64,000 nt of DNA from Clostridium sp. D43t1_170807_H7 (GCF_015555905.1 NZ_JADNLK010000001.1:64302-128301), one strand, 5' to 3'. Positions 8,591 to 18,331 are shown, numbered from the stretch's first letter. Notes: generated by a model from the sequence alone, not told the origin. Made by a program: numbers and translations.

Positions 8591-11242
8591 TTATTTATTT
8601 TTCTTTTCTTTTTTAGCTGGAGCTTCTACTGCTACTTCTTTAACAGCTTCTACTTTTTCACCATAGTAGCTAGTGATATACATTTCTTTTAATTCTTTCA
8701 TTAATGGATATCTTGGGTTAGCTCCTGTACATTGGTCATCAAATGCTTGCTCAACCATTTCATCAAGTGTTTCAAAGAATTTAACTTCGCTTACACCAGC
8801 ATCTTTAATTGTTTTTGGCATATTAACTTTAGCTTGTAATTCTTCTACAGCTTTAATTAATAATTCAACTTTTTCTGCTTCAGTGTTCCCACCTAATCCT
8901 AAGTGATCTGCTATCTTAGCATATCTCCATGCTGCATTTGGATATTTGTATTGAGCAAATGCTGCTTGCTTAGTTGGAGCATCAGTAGCATTGAACTTAA
9001 TAACTTCTTTCATAACTAAAGAGTTAGCCATACCGTGTGGTAAGTGGTGGAATGCACCTAGCTTATGAGCCATTGAGTGGTTAATTCCTAAGAATGCATT
9101 ACTGAATGCCATACCTGCCATACAAGATGCATGAGCCATTTTTTCTCTTGCTTTAATGTTAGTTGTACCTTCATTATAAGCATCTGGTAAATATTTAAAT
9201 ACTAATCTGATTGCTTCTAAAGCTAATCCATTAGTGTATTCTGAAGCCATTATTGAAACATAAGCTTCTATAGAGTGAACTAATACGTCGATACCAGCGC
9301 AAGCTGTTAATCCTTTTGGAGATGTCATCATTAATTCAGCATCAACGATAGCCATATCTGGAGTTAGTTCGTAGTCAGCTAATGGATATTTAACTCCTGT
9401 TTGCTCATCAGTTATAACTGCGAATGGAGTAACTTCTGATCCAGTACCAGCTGAAGTTGCTATAGCAACCATCATAGCCTTTTGACCCATTGTTGGGAAT
9501 TTGTATATTCTCTTTCTTATATCCATGAATGTCATTGCTAAATCATGGAAGTTAACTTCTGGATGTTCGTACATAACCCACATAATTTTAGCAGCATCCA
9601 TAGCTGATCCACCACCAAGTGAAATTACAACATCTGGTTGGAAGCTAGTCATTTCTGCAGCACCAGCTCTAGCACATCTTAATGTTGGGTCTGGTTCAAC
9701 ATCTGAGAATATTTTATATTGGATTCCGTTTGCTTCTAAAACTTCTGTAACTTTGTTAGTATATCCCATTTCGAATAATACTTTATCTGTTACGATGAAT
9801 GCTTTCTTTTTACCCATTTCAGCTAATTCTTGTAAAGCTACTGGTAAACATCCATATTTGAAGTAAGTTTTTTCTGGAACTCTAAACCAAAGCATATTTT
9901 CTCTCCTTTCAGCAATGCTCTTAACGTTAATTAAGTGCTTAGGACCAACGTTTTCTGAAACTGAGTTTCCTCCCCATGATCCACATCCTAATGTTAATGA
10001 TGGTGCTAACTTGAAGTTGAATAAGTCTCCGATAGCTCCTTGTGCTGCTGGCATGTTAATTAATGTTCTAGCAGTCTTCATTCTTTCTCCGAATGTTAAT
10101 ACTCTATCTCTGTTCTTTAATTGATCAGTGTATAGAACTGAAGTATGACCCATACCACCTAATTCGATTAATCTATCAGCCTTATCTAAAGCTTCTTCAA
10201 ATGACTTAGCTTTGTACATAGCTAATACTGGAGATAATTTTTCGTGTGAGAATGGTTCTTCTAATTCAACTGAAGTAACTTCTCCAACTAAAACTTTAGC
10301 TGTTTCTGGAACGTTAACTCCTGCCATCTTAGCAATCTTACAAGCAGATTGACCAACCATGTCAGCATTTAATCCACCTTTTTCATTTAAGATGATCTTT
10401 CTAACTTTATCTATTTCTTCGCCTTTAAGGATGTATGCTCCTCTTTCAGCTAATTCTCTCTTAACTTGATCATAAACTTCTTCTAAAACAATGATTGATT
10501 GTTCTGATGCACAGATAACACCATTATCGAATGTCTTAGAAAGTAATATTGAGTTTACAGCCATTTTAATGTGAGCTGATTCATCAATTATTGCTGGAGT
10601 ATTACCTGCTCCAACCCCTAAAGCTGGTCTTCCTGATGAGTAAGCAGCCTTAACCATTGCTGGACCACCTGTAGCTAATATTATATCTGATTCTCTCATA
10701 ACGTTTTGTGATAATTCAACTGATGGTTGATCTATCCATCCGATTATTCCTTCTGGAGCTCCTGCTTTAACTGCAGCTTCTAAAACTATTTTAGCAGCTT
10801 CGATTGTAGCATTCTTAGCTCTTGGATGTGGAGAGATTATTATAGCATTTCTAGTCTTTAAAGCTATTAAACACTTGAATATTGCTGTTGATGTTGGGTT
10901 TGTTGTAGGAACGATAGCAGAGATAACTCCGATTGGTTCTGCTACTTTAGTAATTCCACTTGTCTTATCTTCTTCTAAAACTCCACAAGTTTTCATATTC
11001 TTATATTGGTTATATATATATTCAGCAGCAAAGTTGTTCTTTACAACTTTATCTTCAACTATACCCATTCCAGTTTCTTCTACAGCTAATTTAGCTAACT
11101 TAATTCTGTTGTGGTTAGCTGCTAAAGCCGCTTGTCTAAAGATTTCATCTACTTGTTCTTGAGTATAAGTAGCAAATTTCTTTTGTGCTTCTCTTAATTG
11201 TTTAATTCTTGCTGTTAATTCTTGAGCGTTTGTAACTTTCAT
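8591..11242 (-). CDS. adhE: Bifunctional acetaldehyde-CoA/alcohol dehydrogenase
   Basis: Converts acetyl-CoA to acetaldehyde and then ethanol with two NADH, the main electron sink of fermentation; the protein forms spirosomes in other bacteria. It has 883 aa. Residues 1-440 are the CoA-acylating aldehyde dehydrogenase domain (IVPTTNPTSTAIFK; nucleophile Cys in GVICASEQS near 245). From about 450 it is an iron alcohol dehydrogenase (GGGSAMDAAK, HSIEAYVS, and the metal-binding His series GINHSMAHKLGAFHHLPHG). A Lys/Ala/Glu tail ends the protein. The ATG follows AGGAGG. The promoter and a Rex-like operator lie about 90-145 bases upstream. Monocistronic. Codon use here is more regular than in the neighbours, as expected of a highly expressed gene. 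Confidence 0.97.
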   Translation of the reverse strand: MKVTNAQELTARIKQLREAQKKFATYTQEQVDEIFRQAALAANHNRIKLAKLAVEETGMGIVEDKVVKNNFAAEYIYNQYKNMKTCGVLEEDKTSGITKVAEPIGVISAIVPTTNPTSTAIFKCLIALKTRNAIIISPHPRAKNATIEAAKIVLEAAVKAGAPEGIIGWIDQPSVELSQNVMRESDIILATGGPAMVKAAYSSGRPALGVGAGNTPAIIDESAHIKMAVNSILLSKTFDNGVICASEQSIIVLEEVYDQVKRELAERGAYILKGEEIDKVRKIILNEKGGLNADMVGQSACKIAKMAGVNVPETAKVLVGEVTSVELEEPFSHEKLSPVLAMYKAKSFEEALDKADRLIELGGMGHTSVLYTDQLKNRDRVLTFGERMKTARTLINMPAAQGAIGDLFNFKLAPSLTLGCGSWGGNSVSENVGPKHLINVKSIAERRENMLWFRVPEKTYFKYGCLPVALQELAEMGKKKAFIVTDKVLFEMGYTNKVTEVLEANGIQYKIFSDVEPDPTLRCARAGAAEMTSFQPDVVISLGGGSAMDAAKIMWVMYEHPEVNFHDLAMTFMDIRKRIYKFPTMGQKAMMVAIATSAGTGSEVTPFAVITDEQTGVKYPLADYELTPDMAIVDAELMMTSPKGLTACAGIDVLVHSIEAYVSIMASEYTNGLALEAIRLVFKYLPDAYNEGTTNIKAREKMAHASCMAGMAFSNAFLGINHSMAHKLGAFHHLPHGMANSLVMKEVIKFNATDAPTKQAAFAQYKYPNAAWRYAKIADHLGLGGNTEAEKVELLIKAVEELQAKVNMPKTIKDAGVSEVKFFETLDEMVEQAFDDQCTGANPRYPLMKELKEMYITSYYGEKVEAVKEVAVEAPAKKEKKNK

Positions 11243-11329
11243 TTATTACATCCTCCTAAATAATCAATATTTATAATAATTTTCATTGATATCTTAAATT
11301 CCAGGGACTTTGTTAAGTTTTTGTTTTGA

Positions 11330-11347
11330 TTGTTAATTCTTTAACTT
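11330..11347. promoter_or_regulatory. Rex-like operator upstream of adhE
   Basis: TTGTTAA-TTCT-TTAACTT matches the redox repressor Rex consensus TTGTTAAnnnnTTAACAA at all but the last two positions. It lies just downstream of the -10 box of adhE, a position where a bound repressor would block RNA polymerase. A further half-site-like TTTGTTAA lies at about 11309-11316. Rex itself is not in this window. Confidence 0.72.
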
Positions 11348-11359
11348 GTCCACACCCTT

Positions 11360-11388
11360 ATTGTACTCGTTTGTTTATTTTTTGTCAA
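11360..11388 (-). promoter_or_regulatory. adhE promoter
   Basis: On the minus strand a perfect TTGACA (11383-11388) and TACAAT (11360-11365) are separated by exactly 17 bases. This predicts a 5' leader of about 110 bases and places the Rex-like operator over the start of transcription. Confidence 0.8.
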
Positions 11389-11653
11389 ACTTTTTTTAAA
11401 AGTTTTTTTATTTTATTTTTTAACCCTATTTCCAACAACTTCTAAAACCAAGTTTTTTCAATTATGATAACATTTTCAGCATCTTTTATTTTTTTTTGAC
11501 ATTTTATAAATTTCTAGTATTTATTTTTTTATTTATATTTTAATTCCAACTAATTTGTTTTTTTATTAACCCTCCTTCATTTTTGTTATATTAATAACAA
11601 ACTTTTTTAACCTATTTCTATATTATAATTTCTTATTAAGGACCTTTCTCTTC
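11389..11653. other. A+T-rich spacer upstream of adhE promoter
   Basis: About 265 bases of T-rich sequence with no open frame, RNA gene or clear dyad that I can support. It separates the adhE promoter from the terminator of the ABC operon. Confidence 0.5.
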
Positions 11654-11720
11654 AAAAAAAAGACTGAAATATAAATATACCTTTAAATTTGGCATAATTT
11701 AAAATTTCAGTCTTTTTTTA
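11654..11720 (-). terminator. Terminator of TrpXYZ-like ABC operon
   Basis: Stem AAAAAGACTGAAAT/ATTTCAGTCTTTTT with a loop of roughly 33 bases that itself can pair weakly. It starts within 10 bases of the ATPase stop and ends in a long T-run. Confidence 0.78.
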
Positions 11721-11729
11721 TTAATGATA

Positions 11730-12533
11730 CTATGCTAATGATGTTAGTAAACTTCGGTCACTTACTTCATCAATAACATTAGCTTTACTAAACATATCCA
11801 TTAACTTTTCTGTTGTTAGTTCTCTCTTATCTTTATCTTTAATGTCAAAAAGAACTTTTCCTTCATGCATCATAAGTAATCTATTACCATATTCTAATGC
11901 TTGTTTCATATTATGAGTTACCATTAATGTAGTAATATTATTTTCTTTTATAACCTCTTGCGTAATCTCCATTATCTTAGCTGATGTCTTAGGATCTAAT
12001 GCTGCTGTATGTTCATCCAATAATAATAGTTTTGGATCTGACATTACTGCCATCATAAGGGTTAAAGCTTGACGTTGTCCTCCTGATAATAGTGTTACTT
12101 TATTATAAAGTTTATTTTCAAGACCTAAATCAAGTTTAACAAGTAATTCTTTATAATATGAGATTCGCTTTTTATTAATTCCAAAAGAAAGGCCATAAGT
12201 TTTCCCCTTATTATCTGCTAAAGCCAAATTTTCTAAAATAGTCATATTAGGAGATACACCTACTGATGGATTTTGATAAACTCGTCCAATTTCCTTAGCT
12301 CTAATATACTCCTCTTTGAATGATACATCCCTTCCATCCAATAATACCATTCCAGAATCTATTGGTATACTCCCACTAATTAGATTTAATAAAGTTGATT
12401 TACCTGCACCATTTGATCCTATTATAGTTATAAACTCGCCTTTTTTTACTTCTATACTAAAGTTATCAAAGACCTTATTCTCATTTATAGTGTTAGGATT
12501 AAATACTTTGCATAGCCCTTGAATCTTCAGCAT
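11730..12533 (-). CDS. ABC transporter ATP-binding protein (TrpZ-like)
   Basis: ATPase of an uptake ABC system, about 267 aa. Walker A is GSNGAGKSTLLN, signature LSGGQRQALTLMMAV, Walker B KLLLLDEH and H-loop VTHNMKQALEYGN. It is third in a solute-binding protein, permease, ATPase operon and overlaps the end of the permease gene, which suggests translational coupling. The exact start is uncertain: the ATG at 12533 is chosen, while in-frame GTG codons lie 9-12 bases upstream. In streptococci this gene set is called trpXYZ; the substrate here is not proven. Confidence 0.88.
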   Translation of the reverse strand: MLKIQGLCKVFNPNTINENKVFDNFSIEVKKGEFITIIGSNGAGKSTLLNLISGSIPIDSGMVLLDGRDVSFKEEYIRAKEIGRVYQNPSVGVSPNMTILENLALADNKGKTYGLSFGINKKRISYYKELLVKLDLGLENKLYNKVTLLSGGQRQALTLMMAVMSDPKLLLLDEHTAALDPKTSAKIMEITQEVIKENNITTLMVTHNMKQALEYGNRLLMMHEGKVLFDIKDKDKRELTTEKLMDMFSKANVIDEVSDRSLLTSLA

Positions 12534-13419
12534 TTCCTTCACCACCTTCTCCTTTATTATTATTTACTTTTTTTCTTTTATTCTTTATTTTAAACACATC
12601 ACCATTTGATGCTAATGCTATAGCAACCAATATAGCTGTTAATATCTTTAAATCATTTGGATTTAATTTCATCCATAATGCTATTGCCACAACTAATTTA
12701 TATATTATTGCACCGAATATAGATAATGTTGTAACCTTTATCATAGATAATTTTCCAAATATTGATGTTCCTATTATTACTGCTGCTAATCCCATTACAA
12801 CAATTCCAGTTCCCATCGTGATATCTGAAAACCCTTGATTTTGAGCTGTTAGAGCACCTGATAATGCTACTAATGCATTACTTATTGATAACCCTAAAAC
12901 CTTAACTATATTCTTATTTACTCCTAATGATGATACAACCTGTTCATTGTCACCAACTGCAACTAATAAAAATCCAGTTTTTGTCTTTAAAAATAAATCC
13001 AATATTATTTTTACTAAAATTACTATAGCTAAAATAATAAATATTGAATTAATAGCAGGATTTTTAAAAATATAATTAGTATTAAATAGTGGTATATTTG
13101 ATTTTCCCATTATTCTCAAGTTTATTGAGTATAATCCCATCATAACTAATATCCCTGACATTAAATTACTTATTTTTAGCTTCACATGTAAAAAACCAGT
13201 TATAGCACCAGCACAAGCTCCCCCTAAAGTAGCTACTAATATAGTAACCCATGGATTTATTCCATGAACTAACATTGCTGCTGAAATTGACGCACCTAAT
13301 GGAAATGTTCCATCAACGGATAAATCAGGAAAGTCTAGTATCTTATATGTTATATAAACACCCATGGCCACTAAGGCAAATAGTAATCCTTGTTCTAAAG
13401 CATTAAGTATTACTTCCAC
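12499..13419 (-). CDS. ABC transporter permease (TrpY-like)
   Basis: Membrane permease of 306 aa with about eight hydrophobic segments (for example LFALVAMGVYITYKIL, VVMGLAAVIIGTSIFGKL), in the branched-chain-amino-acid permease-like superfamily used with ABC_sub_bind proteins. A basic C-terminal tail follows (KIKNKRKKVNNNKGEG). The start is a GTG whose first base is the last base of the upstream stop (TAGTG), so the two genes overlap by one base and are probably coupled. It overlaps the following ATPase by about 35 bases. Confidence 0.88.
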   Translation of the reverse strand: MEVILNALEQGLLFALVAMGVYITYKILDFPDLSVDGTFPLGASISAAMLVHGINPWVTILVATLGGACAGAITGFLHVKLKISNLMSGILVMMGLYSINLRIMGKSNIPLFNTNYIFKNPAINSIFIILAIVILVKIILDLFLKTKTGFLLVAVGDNEQVVSSLGVNKNIVKVLGLSISNALVALSGALTAQNQGFSDITMGTGIVVMGLAAVIIGTSIFGKLSMIKVTTLSIFGAIIYKLVVAIALWMKLNPNDLKILTAILVAIALASNGDVFKIKNKRKKVNNNKGEGGEGNAEDSRAMQSI

Positions 13420-14459
13420 TATTGAACCCCTCCAGTTACTTTATTAGCTTTTGTATTAATATCTTCTGGAATTGTTATATTTAACTTTTCTGCAACATCT
13501 GTATTAATAGTAATAGACATATCACTCAAAGTACTTATTTCAATATCACTTGGTTTTGTTCCATTTAAAATTTCTGCTGCTTTATATCCTGCTTCTTTTC
13601 CTAGTTTAAAATAATCTATACCAATAGAACAAAGCCCTCCTTTAGATACTCCAGCTTCCTCACCGCACAATATAGGAATGTTTTTATTTACGCAAATATT
13701 TCCAACTAAATCATATGCTGAAGCTACTGTATTATCTGTAGGTGCATATAAAGCATCTATTGAGGCTATTGCCGCATTTAAATTTTGATTTATTTCATTA
13801 ACAGTTGTAACGGATATTTCTTTAATATCTATTCCATTTTTATCTGCCTCTCTCTTAAGCTCTTGAACTTGCGCTAATGAATTAGCTTCTGATGAATTAT
13901 ATATCACTCCTAGTGTTTTTATATCTGGAACTAATGTTGTTAATAAACTTAATTGTTCTTCCATAGAAACCATATCTGAAGTTCCTGTAACATTTGTACC
14001 TGAACTTTCCCAACTCTCAGCTACTCCTGCATCAATAGGATCTGTAACTGCAGTGAAAACTATTGGAATATCTTTTGTAGCATTATAAGATGCTTGAAGA
14101 CTTGATGTAGCTATAGCAAATATCATATCTACCTTAGATGTAACAAATTGATCAGAAATAGTTTTAGCAATTGCTATATCTCCTTGGGCATTTTGATAAT
14201 TAATCTTTAAATTTTTTCCTTCCTCAAAACCTTTTTCCTTCAATCCTTCTATAAATCCCTCTCTTGAAGCATCTAGCGCATCATGTTGAACTAATTGATT
14301 TATTCCAATTGTATATATCTCCTGAGCTTCATTTGAATTTTCGCTTATATCCTTTGTTTTTTCACTCTCATTTGATGAGCTTGTTTTAGCACACGAAACT
14401 AATCCTGAAACAATTAAAATTCCGCTTAAAATTAGTGCTAGTTTTTTCTTTCCTACCAT
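13419..14459 (-). CDS. ABC transporter substrate-binding lipoprotein (TrpX-like, ABC_sub_bind)
   Basis: Extracytoplasmic binding lipoprotein of 346 aa. The signal peptide has lipobox LVSC near residue 23, followed by a Ser/Asn/Glu linker. The mature part is a two-lobed periplasmic-binding fold of PF04392 type: YTIGINQLVQHDALDASREG, PIVFTAVTDPIDAGVAESWE, GTSDMVSMEEQL and CGEEAGVSKGGLCSIGIDYF. Characterised relatives bind tryptophan or tyrosine; others bind unknown ligands. First gene of a three-gene operon with permease and ATPase. No T-box or other riboswitch was recognised upstream, so the ligand stays open. Confidence 0.9.
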   Translation of the reverse strand: MVGKKKLALILSGILIVSGLVSCAKTSSSNESEKTKDISENSNEAQEIYTIGINQLVQHDALDASREGFIEGLKEKGFEEGKNLKINYQNAQGDIAIAKTISDQFVTSKVDMIFAIATSSLQASYNATKDIPIVFTAVTDPIDAGVAESWESSGTNVTGTSDMVSMEEQLSLLTTLVPDIKTLGVIYNSSEANSLAQVQELKREADKNGIDIKEISVTTVNEINQNLNAAIASIDALYAPTDNTVASAYDLVGNICVNKNIPILCGEEAGVSKGGLCSIGIDYFKLGKEAGYKAAEILNGTKPSDIEISTLSDMSITINTDVAEKLNITIPEDINTKANKVTGGVQ

Positions 14460-14622
14460 GTTTCCATCCCCCTAAACTTAAAACAACTCAAACTTCATCC
14501 TACTATTCTACTTTTCATAATAATAAAAAAAACTAATATTTTTTCTTTTATTTAAACATAATATTATTTATTTATGTTTTTGTTACTAAAAATTGAGTTA
14601 TTTTATTAAATTGTTATTATTT

Positions 14623-14651
14623 ATGTTATCACACTTTGAATATATTGTAAA
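14623..14651 (-). promoter_or_regulatory. Putative promoter of TrpXYZ-like operon
   Basis: On the minus strand TTTACA and TAACAT are separated by 17 bases, about 165 bases upstream of the binding-protein start. The leader contains an AAACATAA/TTATGTTT hairpin around 14555-14580, of unknown role. Confidence 0.45.
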
Positions 14652-14681
14652 TATTTTAATTTTACCCCAGTATATTTTTGT

Positions 14682-14724
14682 AAAAAAAATAGATTAGTAT
14701 AAAACTCTATCTATACTAATCTAC
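14682..14724 (-). terminator. Terminator of hutP-like gene
   Basis: A 12-bp stem TAGATTAGTATA/TATACTAATCTA followed on the minus strand by a run of Ts. It begins directly after the stop codon. Confidence 0.88.
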
Positions 14725-14728
14725 TATA

Positions 14729-15166
14729 TTACTCTGGTACAGCTCTATGTCCAATTCCAATTACAACCTCATCTAAATGTAAAAGTCCTACGCTTAAAAA
14801 TATACAAACACTCATATGTTGCCCTTTTCTAGCTATTCCAACTTTTCCTCCAACATTTTGCCCACTAGCTCTCTCTCTAATTTGCATTAATGCATCTCGA
14901 GTTGCTCCAATAACTCCACCTTCATGTAAATGTTCATCCCTTGTAACATTACTTCTTTTAGCAGCTACTAAAGCACGTTCTAATATTTTAGATGTAGATT
15001 CATTAATATTACCACCTATATTAACTGCTGTAACTAATATTCCTGACTTTTTATATAAATCCTTTAACTGTTCTTCCTCTTCTCTTGTGGATATTGCCAT
15101 TTGTGTAGCAATTTTAGCAACCTCCATACTTGAACTATAAGTCATTCCCATACTCTTCCTTTCCAT
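14729..15166 (-). CDS. HutP-family RNA-binding antiterminator
   Basis: A 145-aa member of the HutP family (PF09021). In Bacillus, HutP binds hut mRNA with L-histidine and a divalent metal to prevent termination. The C-terminal half carries the family core: VTRDEHLHEGGVIGATRDAL, then VGLLHLDEVVIGIGHRAVP with the conserved His residues that bind metal and ligand. Unlike Bacillus, no histidine-utilisation gene is adjacent; the neighbours are an ABC importer and a MarR gene, each with separate signals. The start is ambiguous among three ATGs within 21 bases. Its target RNA cannot be deduced here. Confidence 0.85.
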   Translation of the reverse strand: MERKSMGMTYSSSMEVAKIATQMAISTREEEEQLKDLYKKSGILVTAVNIGGNINESTSKILERALVAAKRSNVTRDEHLHEGGVIGATRDALMQIRERASGQNVGGKVGIARKGQHMSVCIFLSVGLLHLDEVVIGIGHRAVPE

Positions 15167-15225
15167 ACCCCTTTAAATTAAATATTTAAATATTTTTTCA
15201 AAACAAAATTTCTAGTTAAATTAAA

Positions 15226-15684
15226 CTAACCAAGAAGATTATATTTTTCTTCAAAAAAGTTAGTCATTCTCTTTAATGATGTTATAAGTACAGTTTCCTC
15301 AGTCTCCGGAAGCTCTTTGATAATACTTTTTATCATATCATCATGGAACTGTGCATGACTATCAAATGCTTTTTCCCCTTTGTTTGTTAATTTTATTAAA
15401 ACTACTCTTCTATCTTCTTCTATTCTTCTTCTCTCAACATACTCTTTTTTTATTAATCTATTTATAGCAGTAGTTAATGTTCCTACCGTAATATCTAACC
15501 CCTTTGCTACCTCTGTCATAGTCATCTCTCTATCCTTACCAATAGCTTCAATAATATGATTTTCGGTAACAGATAAATCACTAAATTCCCCTTGCTTTAT
15601 AGCTGCTGCTTCAATCTTTAAAATATCATTAAATAATTTTACTAATAACATATTTAAAACGTCCTCAGACTCTTTACGTATCAT
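15226..15684 (-). CDS. MarR-family transcriptional regulator
   Basis: A 152-aa dimeric winged-HTH regulator. Residues about 40-105 include TMTEVAKGLDITVGTLTTAI and the wing VERRRIEEDRRVVLIKLTNK, which carries the DxR motif of MarR proteins. Helices at both ends form the dimer. The start is the ATG at 15684 with GGGAGA about 9 bases upstream, instead of a GTG right next to that site. The sequence resembles FabT-like regulators of fatty-acid genes, but no fab genes are present here, so the target is open. It sits 59 bases upstream of the hutP-like gene in the same direction. Confidence 0.87.
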   Translation of the reverse strand: MIRKESEDVLNMLLVKLFNDILKIEAAAIKQGEFSDLSVTENHIIEAIGKDREMTMTEVAKGLDITVGTLTTAINRLIKKEYVERRRIEEDRRVVLIKLTNKGEKAFDSHAQFHDDMIKSIIKELPETEETVLITSLKRMTNFFEEKYNLLG

Positions 15685-15837
15685 TTGTTTCACTCTCCCA
15701 AAAAAATAAAAATATATTATTATTATAAAATAGATTAATACATTTTATCCAGTATTATTTGAAATTATTTATCATTTGTAAACTGCTAATATTGCTCGTT
15801 ACTAACAAATAAAAGGATTAACAACTTATTATTCATG

Positions 15838-15871
15838 AAAAAAAGGAACGTAATTAAACATTCCTTTTTAT
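15838..15871 (-). terminator. Terminator of SEC-C protein gene
   Basis: Stem AAAAGGAA/TTCCTTTT with an 11-base loop, 10 bases after the stop codon and T-rich on both strands. Confidence 0.65.
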
Positions 15872-15881
15872 TATGATTGAT

Positions 15882-17006
15882 TTATCCACAACACTTTTTA
15901 TACTTTTTACCACTTCCACATATGCATGGATCATTTCTACCTATTTTAACTTCATTAACAACCCTAGCATTTGCTTTTTCTATTTCATCTTCAGTATATC
16001 CTTTTAAAGACCACTTTCTAATACTTTTTGCAAAAAGCTCTAATTCATATACAAAAATCTTTCTTTCTTCTTCTGATTGTATTTCATAGGCTTGTAAAAA
16101 TATATCTATAGCTTCTGACTTCTCTACTTCATTTTTTATAGCAACTATAAAGCCATCCATTTCTTCTTTTAATATATTTTTATCAATAACAAACAATTCA
16201 CCAAGTACTTTCTCTAATTTAGCTCCTTGTTTATTCTCTTCAACGAAATCAATTTTACCTGCCTTTACTAATGATTTCTTATCAAATTTATAATAATCAT
16301 TTTTACATTCTTCTTGAAGCTTTAATATCTTTTCTGTATCCTCTACATCTATGTTACAAAGCATATCTCCATCAATAACATAGTCATATCCAAGTTCTTC
16401 TCCATTTGCTATTAATGTATTTATATATGATTCATCAAGGCTTGTTCCAAATATATTTTTTATATTTGATTTAAGAAAATCAATTTTGCAAACACCATAA
16501 TAATAAACCATTCCTGAAATAGCTTTTATTATTTCTTCATTTAATCTAGCTTTATCCTTTAAATCCTTATTTAATTGTTCACTAATTACGCTCTTTAATT
16601 CCTTTGGCATAACTACAAATGCCTCATCATTTTTTACTCCAGAAAAAGCTAAACCTCTATTTCTTAAATAATTAATATAAATCATTTCATTACATTCATA
16701 TTTCTTTAGTCCGTTCACCTTAAGTAATTCTTCTATATATCTTAAAACACTTTCTTCCATTAACTCTAAAGCAACCTTAGTGTTTTCTAATATTACATTC
16801 ATTACCTTTTCAACAGCATCTGCTTTCTTTAATGTTGTAATCCCTCTAACTGAATATCTCTTAGCTATTTTAACTAATTCATCTTTAGTCATTTTTTCTA
16901 AAAAAGCTTTTAAAGTGCAATCTTCATCTATACTCTTCCACATTTTTTCAACACTTTTATTATCAGCCTTCATTATTTCTTCTTGAAGTTTATTCTTATC
17001 TTCCAT
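15882..17006 (-). CDS. SEC-C zinc-motif protein with SAP/Rho-N-like N-terminus
   Basis: A 374-aa soluble protein of unknown function. Residues about 37-75 ([20 protein letters not shown], then KKADAVEKV) resemble a SAP or Rho-N nucleic-acid-binding helix pair. The last 22 residues are a SEC-C zinc-binding motif, [18 protein letters not shown], with CxC and CC ligands as in the tail of SecA. The middle is helical and unassigned. Many such proteins are hypothetical; a role in nucleic-acid or translation quality control is inference. Monocistronic with its own terminator. Confidence 0.8.
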   Translation of the reverse strand: MEDKNKLQEEIMKADNKSVEKMWKSIDEDCTLKAFLEKMTKDELVKIAKRYSVRGITTLKKADAVEKVMNVILENTKVALELMEESVLRYIEELLKVNGLKKYECNEMIYINYLRNRGLAFSGVKNDEAFVVMPKELKSVISEQLNKDLKDKARLNEEIIKAISGMVYYYGVCKIDFLKSNIKNIFGTSLDESYINTLIANGEELGYDYVIDGDMLCNIDVEDTEKILKLQEECKNDYYKFDKKSLVKAGKIDFVEENKQGAKLEKVLGELFVIDKNILKEEMDGFIVAIKNEVEKSEAIDIFLQAYEIQSEEERKIFVYELELFAKSIRKWSLKGYTEDEIEKANARVVNEVKIGRNDPCICGSGKKYKKCCG

Positions 17007-17363
17007 TTAATTTCTGTCACCCCGTATTATATTCTACAAAAAAATCACTTCTTTTATTATATATATTTTTTCATTATAGTCAAAATTATTTTTTACCAAA
17101 AAATCGAATATCTATGTGTTAATTTTTTATCATAACTAAATTTAAAAACTTATACGTGATATTCTAATTTTTTAATTCAGTTAGTATAACTTTCCTCTCA
17201 GATAAATAGAAAGATTAGTTTACTGTAATACATTATATCTTCAAATTGCCATTACCTTTTATTTACTTGTTAATTTTTCAAAAAATATGATACAATAATC
17301 TAAAAAAATAAATTTCGACCTTCAAACTATTTGATTTTTTAAAATGTGCAAAGGAGATTAATA
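17007..17363. other. Divergent intergenic region with hydrolase promoter
   Basis: It holds the promoters of the divergent SEC-C and hydrolase genes. A plausible forward promoter is TTGTTA (17267-17272) and TACAAT (17291-17296), 18 bases apart. The rest is A+T-rich with no frame or dyad that I can support. Confidence 0.5.
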
Positions 17364-18314
17364 ATGAAAAAGAAGAAACTTTTAGGGATATCCTTAGGGA
17401 TTATTACAGTCATTATAGTAATATCTCTAAGTCTTGTAGGAAATTACTTTTATAACTTAGCTTTAAATCCAAATACACCAAAAGATATTGTATTTGGAAC
17501 ACCAGAAGAAGCAGAAGCAACAAGTGGACAAGTTTTAGATTCAGATATTTCTTGGTTATTAAATGACTCAAATTATACTGATGAATATATAACTTCTTCT
17601 GATAACTTAAAGCTTCACAGTTATCAAATTAAAAATCAAAATTCATCTGACAAATGGGTAATTACTGTACATGGTTATACAAGTGAAGGAATAAATATGA
17701 GTACATATGCTAAACAATATTATGATAATGGCTATAATGTACTTATTCCTGATTTAAGAGCTCATGGGTTAAGTGAAGGTAACTATATAGGAATGGGATG
17801 GGATGATAGATTAGATATTATCTCATGGATAAATTATATATTAGCTGAAAATCCTAATGCTGAAATAGTACTTCATGGAGTTTCTATGGGAGCTGCTACA
17901 GTATTAATGACTTCTGGTGAAGAAATACCTTCTAATGTAAAATCAATAGTTGCAGACTGTGGGTACACATCAGTTTGGGATGAATTTGCATATCAATTAG
18001 ATGACCTATTCTCATTACCTGAATTCCCAATACTTAATGTTTCATCTATAGTTGCAAAAATAAGAGCCGGTTATTTCTTAGGCGAAGCTTCATCTATAGA
18101 TCAAGTAAAAAAATCTAAAACTCCAATTTTATATATCCATGGAGATCAAGATGATTTTGTTCCTTACTATATGATGGAAGAACTTTATAATGCAACAAGC
18201 TCTGAAAAAGAAATGTTAACAATAAAAGGTGCAGAACATGCTAAAGCTTCTGAAGTAGATCCTGAAACTTATTGGACAACTGTAAATAACTTTATAAATA
18301 AATATATGAACTAA
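17364..18314 (+). CDS. Membrane-anchored alpha/beta hydrolase
   Basis: A 316-aa serine hydrolase of the COG1073 type. A single N-terminal transmembrane anchor (ISLGIITVIIVISLSLVGNY) places the catalytic domain outside the cell. Catalytic residues are visible: nucleophile elbow HGVSMGAA, acid in HGDQDDFVPYY and His in GAEHAKAS near the end. The oxyanion region is TVHGYTSEGINM. The start is the ATG at 17364 with AAAGGAG at 8 bases; an in-frame GTG 18 bases earlier precedes that site. The substrate is unknown; esterase or lipase-like activity is likely from the family. Confidence 0.88.
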   Translation: MKKKKLLGISLGIITVIIVISLSLVGNYFYNLALNPNTPKDIVFGTPEEAEATSGQVLDSDISWLLNDSNYTDEYITSSDNLKLHSYQIKNQNSSDKWVITVHGYTSEGINMSTYAKQYYDNGYNVLIPDLRAHGLSEGNYIGMGWDDRLDIISWINYILAENPNAEIVLHGVSMGAATVLMTSGEEIPSNVKSIVADCGYTSVWDEFAYQLDDLFSLPEFPILNVSSIVAKIRAGYFLGEASSIDQVKKSKTPILYIHGDQDDFVPYYMMEELYNATSSEKEMLTIKGAEHAKASEVDPETYWTTVNNFINKYMN

Positions 18315-18331
18315 TTTATTTTTATAACTTT

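Noticed and set aside
14460-14728. Tryptophan T-box before the TrpXYZ-like operon
   Set aside because: Such leaders occur before trpXYZ in other Firmicutes, but no T-box core sequence was found here.
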